Below, piece after piece: positions 1 through 7,079 of a stretch of DNA of 48,528 bases. The position numbers were made by a program, and so were the translations under genes. Numbering within the stretch: position 1 is the stretch's first letter; every line of letters begins with the position of its first letter. Below the pieces are notes generated by a model. That model ran no database searches. It was not told the DNA's origin and was given only the letters and a program-made list of their open reading frames with translations. Source of the DNA: a bacterium HR24. GTDB taxonomy: Bacteria; Chloroflexota; Dehalococcoidia; SM23-28-2; HRBIN24. Location: NCBI GenBank assembly GCA_002898715.1, contig BEIA01000003.1, forward strand, positions 1 through 48,528, given 5' to 3'.

Positions 1-183
1 GCCTGTGCCGCCGATGGCCTGGGGAACCTGTACCGCCTGCAGGTGAACAGCGTGGCCGAGTCCATGCCCCTGGTGCTCTCCCGTCTGGCCGAGCTGGGCA
101 TGGAGCTGGTGGACCTGTCGGTGGAGAGGGCCACGCTGGAAGACGTGTTCCTGGCACTCACCGGCAAGGAGCTGCGCGACTGA
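1..183 (+). CDS. ABC transporter ATP-binding protein, C-terminal fragment
   Basis: The reading frame is open from the first base and stops at 181-183, so only the last 60 residues are present. They end in ATLEDVFLALTGKELRD, the usual tail of DrrA/CcmA-type ATPases that work with ABC-2 permeases. No Walker motif lies inside the window. The stop codon overlaps the ATG of the permease (TGATG), so the two are translationally coupled and probably form one exporter. The substrate cannot be told from this fragment. Confidence 0.8.
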   Translation, partial: ACAADGLGNLYRLQVNSVAESMPLVLSRLAELGMELVDLSVERATLEDVFLALTGKELRD

Positions 184-1238
184 TGTTGCTCAAGCTCATC
201 GTCGCCGACCTGAAGATGATGTTCCGCGACCGGGTGAGCCTCTTCTGGGCCCTCGCCTTCCCGGTGATGTTCATGGGCGTCTTCGCTCTGTTCAACCTGG
301 ACGAGCCGCCACGCGTCGACCTGGCGGTGGTGGAGCAGACGCCTGGCCCCCTGGGCCAGCCACTGCGACAGGCCCTCTCCCGAATGGAGCTCTTCGAGAC
401 CAAAGACGAGCCCAGCGAGGCCGAGGCCCTGCGCAAGCTGCGCAATGGCGACTACGACGTGGTGCTGGTCCTGCCGGGGCCGGCGGGCGAACAGCGGGCG
501 CAGGCCTACTACAACGTGGCCAATATGCAGCTCAACCAGATGGCGCTGAGCGCCCTGGAGCGGTTCTTCGATGAGTTCAACCTGCAGGCGTCAGGCGTGC
601 AGCCGGTGGTGCGCCTGGAGCAACAGGCTGTTTCCGGCCGCGATGTCGGCTATATGGACTTCCTGGTCCCGGGCATCCTGGGCATGGGACTGATGCAGTA
701 CGCCATCATCGGCATGGCGACGGTACTGGTGGGCTACCGGGCCAAACGCATCCTGAGACGGATCCAGACCACCCCCTTGCCCGTGTCACGGTTCGTGCTG
801 GCCCAGGTAGCCGCGTTCTTGGTCCTGTCGCTCCTGCAGACGTCGGTCATCCTGGGGGCGGGACGGCTGGTGGGGGCGGACATACCGGGGACTTTCTTCT
901 GGGCCTTCCCCCTGGCCCTGCTCGGCAATTTCGTCTTCCTCAACATAGGTATAGTGGTGGCAGGCCTTACGTCCACGGAGCCGGCTGCGGCAGGCATGGG
1001 CAACGCCATCGGCCTGCCCCTCATGTTCCTGTCCGGCGTTTTCTTCCCCACCGACCAGCTGCCGCCCTTCCTCGCCAAGGCGGTCTCCTTCCTGCCGCTG
1101 GCGCCGCTGCTGGAAGCGCTGCGGGCCGTGCTGCTGGACGGCGAGCCCGTGCTGACAGCCTGGCGCGAGGTCCTGCTAGTGGGCGTGTGGGCCCTGGTCA
1201 GCCTCGCGCTCGCCGTCAGGACTTTTCGGCTGGAGTGA
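183..1238 (+). CDS. ABC-2 type transporter permease
   Basis: This 351-residue membrane protein is the permease partner of the upstream ATPase. A first membrane segment (about residues 18-38) is followed by a roughly 130-residue polar extracytoplasmic region, then by five hydrophobic segments from about residue 160 to the end. That is the topology of ABC2_membrane_3-type exporters. A typical turn, FLSGVFFPTDQLPP, lies just before the last segments. The ATG overlaps the ATPase stop. Such pairs export drugs, lipids or polysaccharides, and nothing here fixes the substrate. The gene ends 12 bases before the convergent substrate-binding protein, with no visible terminator. Confidence 0.85.
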   Translation: MLLKLIVADLKMMFRDRVSLFWALAFPVMFMGVFALFNLDEPPRVDLAVVEQTPGPLGQPLRQALSRMELFETKDEPSEAEALRKLRNGDYDVVLVLPGPAGEQRAQAYYNVANMQLNQMALSALERFFDEFNLQASGVQPVVRLEQQAVSGRDVGYMDFLVPGILGMGLMQYAIIGMATVLVGYRAKRILRRIQTTPLPVSRFVLAQVAAFLVLSLLQTSVILGAGRLVGADIPGTFFWAFPLALLGNFVFLNIGIVVAGLTSTEPAAAGMGNAIGLPLMFLSGVFFPTDQLPPFLAKAVSFLPLAPLLEALRAVLLDGEPVLTAWREVLLVGVWALVSLALAVRTFRLE

Positions 1239-1250
1239 GCGCAGCGGGCC

Positions 1251-2525
1251 TCAGCGGCTGGGCGAGCCCGATACCGGGCCCGGAGTCAGCGCTCTCAGGG
1301 TGCCATCGGCCTGGACTTCAACGGGCTGCAGCGCCTCGATGGAGAAGGGATCGCGGGGGCCGAGGGTCACCGTAATGCCGGGCCACAACGTGGACGGATG
1401 GAAATCGCTGATGGTGCGGGCGGCCCGCAGCACCCCCTCGCGCGTCATGTCGCCCTGCTGGCAGGCGCGCCGCAGCGCCTCCATGGTCAGCTCGGCAGCC
1501 GCGGCGATGAAGATGGTCGGCGGCTGGACGGGAGGCGCTCCGTAGCGGGCGCTGAGGTCGGCGAGGCTTTGCAGTTCGGGCGTGTTGCGGTGCATGGTCG
1601 GCTCTAGGGTGTACACGTTCAGGATAGCCCCCGCCAGTTGCCGGTACCCCACCTCCGGGTTGCCATCGCCCACGAGCCTGGCCAGGACCGAAGGGGTATT
1701 GGGGCTGGACATGACCACCTGCGGTCGCCAGCCGCTGCCGGCCATATACCGGAAGACCTGGGCAGTGAAGGTGGGCGAGGCAGTCAGCGCCACCAACACG
1801 TCGGGGGCGGCTGCACGCAGGTTAGCGAGCTGCGAGGTCAGCTCCGGGGCGGTGGCCTCGTAGGACTGCTCAGCGACTATACGCCCCTGGAACGTGGCCT
1901 TGAACCCGTCCAGCGCATCGCGGCCCGAGTCGTCGTTCTGGTAGAGGATGCCCACTGTCCGCCCGGGGAAACGCTCGTTGACCAGGCGCGCCATGATGCG
2001 GGCGTCAGCGGCGAACGTGGGCGTGAAAGTGATGGTGTAAGGGTAACGGTCCGGGTCGAGGGCGCGCTCTATCCCCAGGGTGACGAAGAGCTGGGGCACC
2101 CGCCGCTGGTTCATGTACTCCAGAGTGGAAACGATGGCCACGCTCCCCAGGTCGCCCATGGTGGCCAGCACCTGGTCGGCCTCCACCAGCTTTATGCTGT
2201 CCTGCATGGCCTTAGCCGGGCTGTTCTGGTGGTCCTCGACGATAAGGCGGAGGCTGCGGCCGCAGATGCCGCCTTCGTCGTTGACCTTGCGCACGTAGGC
2301 TTCGAGAAAATACGCGCTGGGGGCGAACACGGCCTGAGCGCCTGTGAGGGCGTTGCGGTGACCCAGCCGTATCTCCGAGTCGGTGACCCCGTAATCGGCC
2401 CTGACCGCTCGCCAGCCGGGTGGGCGGGCCGCGCCCGGGGTCTCCGTGGCTGGAGAGCGGGCGGCCCCTCCGCACGCTGCTAGAGCCAGGGCCAGGACGA
2501 CCAGCGCTGCGCTCCATTTCCTCAC
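1251..2525 (-). CDS. Branched-chain amino acid-type ABC substrate-binding lipoprotein
   Basis: A 424-residue periplasmic-binding-fold type I protein of the LivJ/LivK (Peripla_BP_6) family. The N-terminus is a lipoprotein signal peptide with lipobox LAAC and acylated Cys18. The mature part starts with a Gly/Ala/Pro/Thr-rich linker and then IRLGHRNALTGAQAVFAP, the usual start of this family. Translation begins at a GTG with GAGG about eight bases upstream. No permease or ATPase gene of the Liv type is adjacent, so it is an orphan receptor here. It is paralogous over its full length to the protein at 39197-40474. The ligand is unknown; amino acids, amides or aromatic acids are typical of the family. 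Confidence 0.9.
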   Translation of the reverse strand: MRKWSAALVVLALALAACGGAARSPATETPGAARPPGWRAVRADYGVTDSEIRLGHRNALTGAQAVFAPSAYFLEAYVRKVNDEGGICGRSLRLIVEDHQNSPAKAMQDSIKLVEADQVLATMGDLGSVAIVSTLEYMNQRRVPQLFVTLGIERALDPDRYPYTITFTPTFAADARIMARLVNERFPGRTVGILYQNDDSGRDALDGFKATFQGRIVAEQSYEATAPELTSQLANLRAAAPDVLVALTASPTFTAQVFRYMAGSGWRPQVVMSSPNTPSVLARLVGDGNPEVGYRQLAGAILNVYTLEPTMHRNTPELQSLADLSARYGAPPVQPPTIFIAAAAELTMEALRRACQQGDMTREGVLRAARTISDFHPSTLWPGITVTLGPRDPFSIEALQPVEVQADGTLRALTPGPVSGSPSR

Positions 2526-2535
2526 AGGCGTTACC

Positions 2536-3117
2536 TCACAGATGCAGTCTGACCACGTGCCGCCGGCTGCCGGCGGTGCCGACCTCCCGCAAGCCGGCCG
2601 CTAAGAAGGTGGGCAGGAAGCCCATGAAGCGGTAGCTAGGGGAGTCGGGGTCAACGGGGTAAGCCTCCACCACTCGGGCGCCCCTGGCACGGGCATGTTC
2701 CACGGCCGCCTCGAGCAGCCGACGGGTGATGCCCTGTCCCCTGAGCCGCCTGACGACGAAGAAGCACACCAGCGACCATACGCCCTCGTCCGGCCCTGGG
2801 TCGTCGGTCAGGCGGCGGTAGGTGGAGCGGGGAGCGATGGAGCACCAGGCGACAGGCTCGCCGTCCAGGTAGCCCAGGATGCCCACGGGGACGCCGGCGG
2901 CTACCCGCCGGGCCATGGCCGCTTTGCGGCTGGCACCGTCCCGACGGCGTGTCTCTTCGCCCCGGGCGCGCCAGGCCATGCACCAGCATGCCTTGGGGCC
3001 GCCCCGGGACTCGAACAGGCGCTTCATGTCGGGCCAGCGTTCGGCGTCCACCTCGTGGAAGGCCAGGCGCTCGGCGGCCCCCGCGGCCCTGTCTGGCGGG
3101 CCCTCGCCCTTCCCCAT
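2536..3117 (-). CDS. GNAT-family N-acetyltransferase
   Basis: A 193-residue protein with a GNAT core: the acetyl-CoA pyrophosphate-binding segment RRLRGQGITRRLLEAA is near residue 130, preceded by the beta strand VWSLVCFFV. The N-terminal part has KACWCMAWR, seen in a subgroup of uncharacterised GNAT proteins. I chose the ATG at 3117 because GAGGAGG lies five bases upstream; the ATG at 3144 has no ribosome binding site. The gene ends ten bases before the substrate-binding protein on the same strand, so the two may be co-transcribed. The acceptor substrate is unknown. Confidence 0.8.
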   Translation of the reverse strand: MGKGEGPPDRAAGAAERLAFHEVDAERWPDMKRLFESRGGPKACWCMAWRARGEETRRRDGASRKAAMARRVAAGVPVGILGYLDGEPVAWCSIAPRSTYRRLTDDPGPDEGVWSLVCFFVVRRLRGQGITRRLLEAAVEHARARGARVVEAYPVDPDSPSYRFMGFLPTFLAAGLREVGTAGSRRHVVRLHL

Positions 3118-3238
3118 GTGTCCTCCTCGCAACGAGGCGGTCATTCCAGGCTACTACACCGAGGCTGCCCGAAAAAGCTTGCCCGTAGCCCGCCCGAGGC
3201 CCGGCGCGGCGATGGGGCAGATTTCTTGTCGTATCTCG

Positions 3239-3267
3239 TTGACACAGGGCGGGGGCCATGGTAGCAT
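3239..3267 (+). promoter_or_regulatory. Promoter of the SAM-riboswitch operon
   Basis: A perfect -35 hexamer TTGACA (3239-3244) is separated by 17 bases from TAGCAT (3262-3267), which keeps four of six -10 bases. The predicted transcription start near 3275 places the riboswitch (from 3291) at the very 5' end of the transcript, as expected. Confidence 0.75.
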
Positions 3268-3290
3268 ACGCACTCGACAACAGAATATGG

Positions 3291-3426
3291 CCCCTCTTAT
3301 CCAGAGTGGTGGAGGGAACGGCCCGGTGAAGCCCGGCAACCGGCCGGGGCCTGCCTGAGCAGCGAGCGAGGCCCCTGCAGCGGTGCCAACGCCGTCCCCG
3401 CCTCCGGCGGGGGACGATAAGGGGGA
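3291..3426 (+). promoter_or_regulatory. SAM-I (S-box) riboswitch aptamer
   Basis: The segment has the conserved S-box features in order: CTCTTATCCAGAG then GGTGGAGGGAACGGCCC, GATGAA-type sequence (GGTGAAGCCCGGCAACC), GGTGCCAACGCC, and a closing GATAAGGGGG. The 5' CCCCTCTTATC (3291-3301) pairs with GATAAGGGGG (3416-3425) to form P1. In known S-boxes, SAM binding stabilises this fold and switches expression off. It is followed by an intrinsic terminator, so transcription attenuation is likely. It precedes a threonine-synthase-fold enzyme, a NIL protein and a CysO-like carrier, which ties those genes to methionine or SAM supply. Confidence 0.95.
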
Positions 3427-3439
3427 GAAAAGGCGAAGC

Positions 3440-3475
3440 AAGGCCTCTTCTCGACACCGGAAGGGGCTTTTATTT
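3440..3475 (+). terminator. Intrinsic terminator of the SAM riboswitch expression platform
   Basis: AAGGCCTCTTC (3440-3450) pairs with GAAGGGGCTTT (3460-3470) using two G-U pairs, around a nine-base loop. The T-rich run TTTTATTT (3468-3475) follows directly. The position just downstream of P1 is that of a classic S-box terminator. The competing anti-terminator was not worked out. Confidence 0.8.
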
Positions 3476-3571
3476 AGCCAGGCGGAGGCAGAGCAGGGGC
3501 GAGGGACGCAGAGGCCAGGCCACAGCCGGCGGGCGGTCGGGCCCGCCATTTCCGGCAGGAGGTCTGGTGCC

Positions 3572-4822
3572 ATGTCCTTCGCGAAGAACCTGCGCTGTCG
3601 AGAGTGCGGGCGACTCTACCCGCTCGACCCCATCTACGTCTGCGAGTTCTGCTTCGGGCCCCTGGAGGTCATGTACGACTACGAGGGGCTGAGACGGCAC
3701 CTCACCCGCGAGCGCATCGAGCAGGGGCCACTGACTATCTGGCGCTACGCCGACCTCCTGCCTGCCCAGGGCGAACCGGTGGATATCGGCGCCGGCTTCA
3801 CCCCCCTGCTGGAGGCCCGCAACCTGGGCCGTGCCCTGGGGCTGCGCCGCCTTTACCTGAAGAACGACTGCGTGAACCCCACCTGGTCGTTCAAGGACAG
3901 GGTGGTGTCGGTGGCGGCTACCAAGTCTCGCGAGTTCGGCTTCGACACCCTGGCCTGCGCCTCCACTGGCAACCTGGCCAACTCGGTGGCCGCCCATGCC
4001 GCCCGGGCCGGGCTGCGCGCCCTGGTCTTCGTTCCCGCCGACCTGGAGGTAGGCAAGATGCTGGGCTCGGCGGTGTACGGCCCGGTGCTGGTGGCCGTGC
4101 GCGGCTCCTATGACGACGTGAACCGCCTCTGCAGCGAGCTGGCCGAGAAGTACCGCTGGGCGTTCGTCAACATCAACGTCCGGCCCTACTACGCCGAGGG
4201 CTCCAAGACCCTGGGCTACGAGGTGTGCGAGCAGCTAGGCTGGCGCGTGCCCGACCACTGCATCGTCCCCGCTGCCAGCGGCTCCCTCTTCACCAAGATC
4301 TACAAAGGCATCAAAGAGCTGGCCTGGCTAGGCCTGGTAGAGTGGCGACAGCCGCGCATGAGCGTTGCCCAGGCCCTGGGCTGCTCCCCTATCATCGAGG
4401 CCTGGGAGCGCAACAGTTTCGACATCCGCCCCCAGCGGCCCCGTACCATCGCCAAGTCTCTGGCCATCGGCAATCCGGCTGACGGCTATTATGCCCTCAA
4501 GGTGCTGGCAGAGACGGGCGGCTACGGCGTGGCCGTCAGCGACGAGGAAGTGGTGGAAGGGATGAAACTGCTGGCTGAGACAGAGGGCATCTTCGCCGAG
4601 ACAGCCGGCGGCGTGGTGGTGGCGGCCCTGCGCCGTCTCGTCCAGCAAGGGCGTATCGACCCGGACGAGACTGTGGTAGCCTTCATTACAGGGGCAGGAC
4701 TGAAGACGGCCGAGGCGGTCCAGGATGCCCTCAACGAGCCGGTGCTGGTGGAGCCCAGCATCGCCTCGTTCGAGGAGGCGATGGCCCAGCGGAGCGGCGC
4801 CCTGCCCACTGCCCGGGGATAG
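3572..4822 (+). CDS. Threonine-synthase-fold PLP enzyme under SAM riboswitch (candidate homocysteine synthase)
   Basis: A 416-residue fold-type II PLP enzyme of the threonine synthase family. It begins with a four-cysteine zinc-ribbon-like segment (CRECG at about residue 9, CEFC at about 27). The PLP lysine is Lys108 in TWSFKDR. The phosphate loop region reads ASTGNLANSVAAHAARAG, where ordinary threonine synthases have SSGNTSA, so it is divergent. The start is the ATG at 3572 with AGGAGGT eight bases upstream; the open frame further upstream lies in the riboswitch. Threonine synthase acts on O-phosphohomoserine. SAM control and the NIL and carrier neighbours suggest homocysteine formation instead, which is inference. 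Plain threonine synthase remains possible. Confidence 0.8.
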   Translation: MSFAKNLRCRECGRLYPLDPIYVCEFCFGPLEVMYDYEGLRRHLTRERIEQGPLTIWRYADLLPAQGEPVDIGAGFTPLLEARNLGRALGLRRLYLKNDCVNPTWSFKDRVVSVAATKSREFGFDTLACASTGNLANSVAAHAARAGLRALVFVPADLEVGKMLGSAVYGPVLVAVRGSYDDVNRLCSELAEKYRWAFVNINVRPYYAEGSKTLGYEVCEQLGWRVPDHCIVPAASGSLFTKIYKGIKELAWLGLVEWRQPRMSVAQALGCSPIIEAWERNSFDIRPQRPRTIAKSLAIGNPADGYYALKVLAETGGYGVAVSDEEVVEGMKLLAETEGIFAETAGGVVVAALRRLVQQGRIDPDETVVAFITGAGLKTAEAVQDALNEPVLVEPSIASFEEAMAQRSGALPTARG

Positions 4823-4831
4823 GAGTCGGCT

Positions 4832-5074
4832 GTGGCCAGGCAACGAGTCAAGTTCACTTTCCCGCCCGACCTGATCCAGGAGCCCATTATCTGGCGGCTG
4901 GGCCGGCACTTCGACCTGGTGACCAATATCCGCCGGGCCGACGTGACCGAAGACCGGGGCTGGGTAATACTGGAGCTGGAAGGGGAATTGGAAGAGATCG
5001 AGCGGGGCATCCGCTGGGTCCAGGAACAGGGGGTGCGGGTGGACCCCGTCCCCGGCGACATCGTGGAGGGCTAG
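4832..5074 (+). CDS. NIL-domain protein
   Basis: An 80-residue protein that is essentially a single NIL domain, the small alpha/beta domain also found at the C-terminus of the methionine importer ATPase MetN and in some ferredoxin-like proteins of methanogen homocysteine synthesis. Characteristic features are the start VKFTFPPDLIQEPIIWRLGR and the pattern VTEDRGWVILELEGELEEIERG. It starts at GTG with AGGAG overlapping the stop codon of the preceding gene, so it is in the same operon. It may sense methionine or SAM allosterically, or help deliver sulfur to the preceding enzyme. No catalytic residues can be named. Confidence 0.85.
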   Translation: MARQRVKFTFPPDLIQEPIIWRLGRHFDLVTNIRRADVTEDRGWVILELEGELEEIERGIRWVQEQGVRVDPVPGDIVEG

Positions 5075-5082
5075 AGGAGGAC

Positions 5083-5358
5083 ATGAGCGTCACGGTACGC
5101 ATACCTACACCGCTGCGCAGCCTCACTGGCCAGCAGGACGTGGTGGTCGGTGATGGCGGCCGCCTGATCGAGTGCATCGAGGCCCTGGATGCCCAGTACC
5201 CGGGCCTGAAGGAGAGGCTGGTGGACGAGGCGGGCCAGATACGCCGCTTCGTCAACATCTACGTCAACGGCGAGGACGTCCGCTTCCTGCAGGGCCTGGA
5301 GACGCCCCTCAAGCCGGGGGACGAGGTGAGCATCGTCCCGGCCGTCGCCGGTGGCTAG
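5083..5358 (+). CDS. CysO/ThiS/MoaD-type sulfur carrier protein 1
   Basis: A 91-residue ubiquitin-fold sulfur carrier ending in VAGG, the mature diglycine terminus that an E1 enzyme adenylates and that then carries a thiocarboxylate. The segment RRFVNIYVNGEDVRFLQGL is very close to mycobacterial CysO, so this is a CysO-like carrier rather than a thiamine ThiS. GAGGAGG lies just before the ATG. It is the third gene of the riboswitch operon. That suggests it supplies sulfide to the threonine-synthase-fold enzyme at 3572. Its likely activating enzyme is the E1 at 7080-8171. Confidence 0.85.
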   Translation: MSVTVRIPTPLRSLTGQQDVVVGDGGRLIECIEALDAQYPGLKERLVDEAGQIRRFVNIYVNGEDVRFLQGLETPLKPGDEVSIVPAVAGG

Positions 5359-5616
5359 GGGCTGGCCCGCGCTCGCGGTACCCGCCCCATCTAGCCCTGG
5401 CCGCAGGTGATGATGACGCGCCAGGGGCCCCTGAATGCCCTGTTGCTGGCAGGCCGCCGATGGGCCGCTCTCTGCGGTCGGCGAGCTCGCTCCCCCCACA
5501 GTGGCGCGCCCGGACGCCGGACCGTAGCGCGTGACCGACACCGCTCCCGGCGGCGCGCGCTGAGAAGGCGTCCCTTTGCCAGGCGTTGCGTCGCTACACG
5601 AAACGCTCCCCTCGCC
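5359..5616 (+). other. Intergenic region without a recognisable gene
   Basis: About 260 bases between the carrier gene and the Rrf2 promoter. GGCTAG (5353-5358) can pair with CTAGCC (5391-5396) around an inner CCGCG/CGCGG stem, which may end the first operon, but no T-run follows. A short arginine-rich open frame here has no ribosome binding site and resembles no known protein. I see no RNA gene. Confidence 0.5.
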
Positions 5617-5646
5617 TTGTAGCTTGCGGAGACGGCATGGTATGAT
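5617..5646 (+). promoter_or_regulatory. Promoter of the rrf2-cysK-E1 unit
   Basis: TTGTAG (5617-5622), an 18-base spacer and TATGAT (5641-5646) form a plausible sigma-70 promoter about 40 bases before the Rrf2 start. The downstream AT-rich stretch contains GGAATTA (5654-5660), which could be part of an Rrf2 operator. That assignment is speculative. Confidence 0.5.
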
Positions 5647-5688
5647 TGTTGAGGGAATTAGTCTACTTTTTTGCCCAGGGCGAGCGGC

Positions 5689-6132
5689 ATGCGCATTTCT
5701 ACCAAGGGCGATTACGGCATACGGGCCCTCATCGAGCTGGCCCACCACTACGGCGAGGGGCGGCCCATCCAGAGCAGCGAGATAGCAGCCCGGCAGCGGA
5801 TACCCGAGTCCTACCTGGAGCAGCTCCTCGCTACCCTGCGCCGGGCCGGCCTCATTCGCTCCATCCGGGGGCCCGCGGGCGGTCACTCACTGGTCCGCCA
5901 CCCCGACGAGATCCGGGTGAGCGAGGTTGTGCAGGCCCTGGAGGGCAGGATCATGCCCATCGAGTGTCTGGACGACTCGTCGGAGTGTAGCCGCAGTGGC
6001 GGCTGTGCCCAGCGGGAGATGTGGGAACGGGTCCAGCAGGCCATTCTGGATGTGCTGGAAGGCACCACTATCGGCGAGCTGGCGGCCAAGGACAGGCAGC
6101 GGGCAGTGAGGGCAGACCGGTATGTCATCTGA
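5689..6132 (+). CDS. Rrf2-family transcriptional regulator with three conserved-type cysteines
   Basis: A 147-residue Rrf2 protein. The winged-helix starts at [18 protein letters not shown] and includes the recognition region [26 protein letters not shown]. Cys93, Cys100 and Cys106 form C-x6-C-x5-C, like the [2Fe-2S] ligands of IscR and NsrR; the cysteine regulator CymR lacks this cluster. The ATG at 5689 matches the family's N-terminus. The gene overlaps cysK, so it probably regulates the cysteine/sulfur carrier unit, perhaps in response to cysteine or Fe-S status. Binding of a cluster is inferred from spacing only. Confidence 0.88.
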   Translation: MRISTKGDYGIRALIELAHHYGEGRPIQSSEIAARQRIPESYLEQLLATLRRAGLIRSIRGPAGGHSLVRHPDEIRVSEVVQALEGRIMPIECLDDSSECSRSGGCAQREMWERVQQAILDVLEGTTIGELAAKDRQRAVRADRYVI

Positions 6133-7063
6133 GGTACGGGCCATGGCCAGGCGAGGCCGCATTGCCGACAGCGTCCTGGACCTCATCGGCGATACGCCCA
6201 TGGTGCGTCTGCGGCGTGTGGTGCCGGACGGCGCGGCCGAAGTCCTGGCCAAGCTGGAGTCCCTCAACCCTGCTGGCTCGGTCAAGGACCGCATCGCCCT
6301 GGCCATGATCGAGGACGCCGAGCGGCGTGGGCTCCTCAAGCCCGGGGACACCATCGTGGAGCCTACCAGCGGCAACACCGGCATCGGCCTGGCCATGGTG
6401 GCCGCGGTCAAAGGCTACCGCCTCATCGTTACCATGCCCGAGGACATGAGCCTGGCCCGCCGCGACCTGCTGGCCCGCTTCGGGGCGGAGGTGGTGCTCA
6501 CGCCCGCCATCGAGGGCATGACCGGCGCCGTCTATGCTGCCGAGGAGCTGGTGCGCAACAACCCTGGCTATTTCATGCCCCAGCAGTTCGAGAACCCCGC
6601 CAACCCGGAGGTCCATCGCCGCACTACTGCCCTGGAGATCCTGGAGGCCACCGGCGGACGCCTGGACGCCTTCGTCGCCGGGGTCGGCACCGGGGGCACC
6701 ATCACCGGCGTGGGCGAGGTGCTCAAGGAACACGACCCGAGCATACAGGTGATAGCGGTAGAGCCCTCCCGCTCGCCGGTACTGCAGGGCGGGCGGCCGG
6801 GCCTGCACGGCATCCAGGGCATCGGCGCCAGCTTCGTGCCCGGGGTGCTCAACCGGCGCATCATCGACCGGGTGATAGGTGTGAGCGACGAGGAGGCCAT
6901 GGCCATGGCCCGCCGACTGGCTCGGGAGGAGGGGCTGCTGGTGGGCATTTCGGCCGGGGCCAACGTGGTGGCGGCCATAAAGGTGGCGCGGCGTCTCGGG
7001 AAGGGGAAGCGGGTGGTCACCGTCCTGCCCGATACGGGCGAGCGTTACAGCTTTACGGAGTGA
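6122..7063 (+). CDS. cysK: Cysteine synthase A-type O-acetylserine sulfhydrylase
   Basis: A 313-residue fold-type II PLP enzyme that makes cysteine from an activated serine and sulfide. Lys55 in GSVKDR binds [17 protein letters not shown] is the substrate/asparagine loop, and [16 protein letters not shown] binds the PLP phosphate. The C-terminus VLPDTGERY matches CysK. The ATG at 6122 overlaps the end of the Rrf2 gene; an ATG at 6143 is an alternative. It sits upstream of the carrier-E1 fusion. Whether it uses O-acetylserine or O-phosphoserine is not settled by sequence, and no cysE lies in the window. Confidence 0.92.
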   Translation: MSSEVRAMARRGRIADSVLDLIGDTPMVRLRRVVPDGAAEVLAKLESLNPAGSVKDRIALAMIEDAERRGLLKPGDTIVEPTSGNTGIGLAMVAAVKGYRLIVTMPEDMSLARRDLLARFGAEVVLTPAIEGMTGAVYAAEELVRNNPGYFMPQQFENPANPEVHRRTTALEILEATGGRLDAFVAGVGTGGTITGVGEVLKEHDPSIQVIAVEPSRSPVLQGGRPGLHGIQGIGASFVPGVLNRRIIDRVIGVSDEEAMAMARRLAREEGLLVGISAGANVVAAIKVARRLGKGKRVVTVLPDTGERYSFTE

Positions 7064-7079
7064 CAGGAGGAGAGGAGTC

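Noticed and set aside
3383-3571. A 63-codon upstream extension of the threonine-synthase-fold enzyme
   Set aside because: It is inside the riboswitch and terminator and has no family similarity; the ATG at 3572 has a good ribosome site.
5083-5358. Thiamine synthesis ThiS as identity of the carrier proteins
   Set aside because: No thiG, thiH or other thiamine genes are near, and the sequence pattern RFVNIYVN-E-DVRF follows CysO. The neighbours are cysteine/methionine enzymes.
5407-5622. A 71-codon plus-strand open frame rich in arginine
   Set aside because: It has no ribosome site, an atypical composition and overlaps the Rrf2 promoter.
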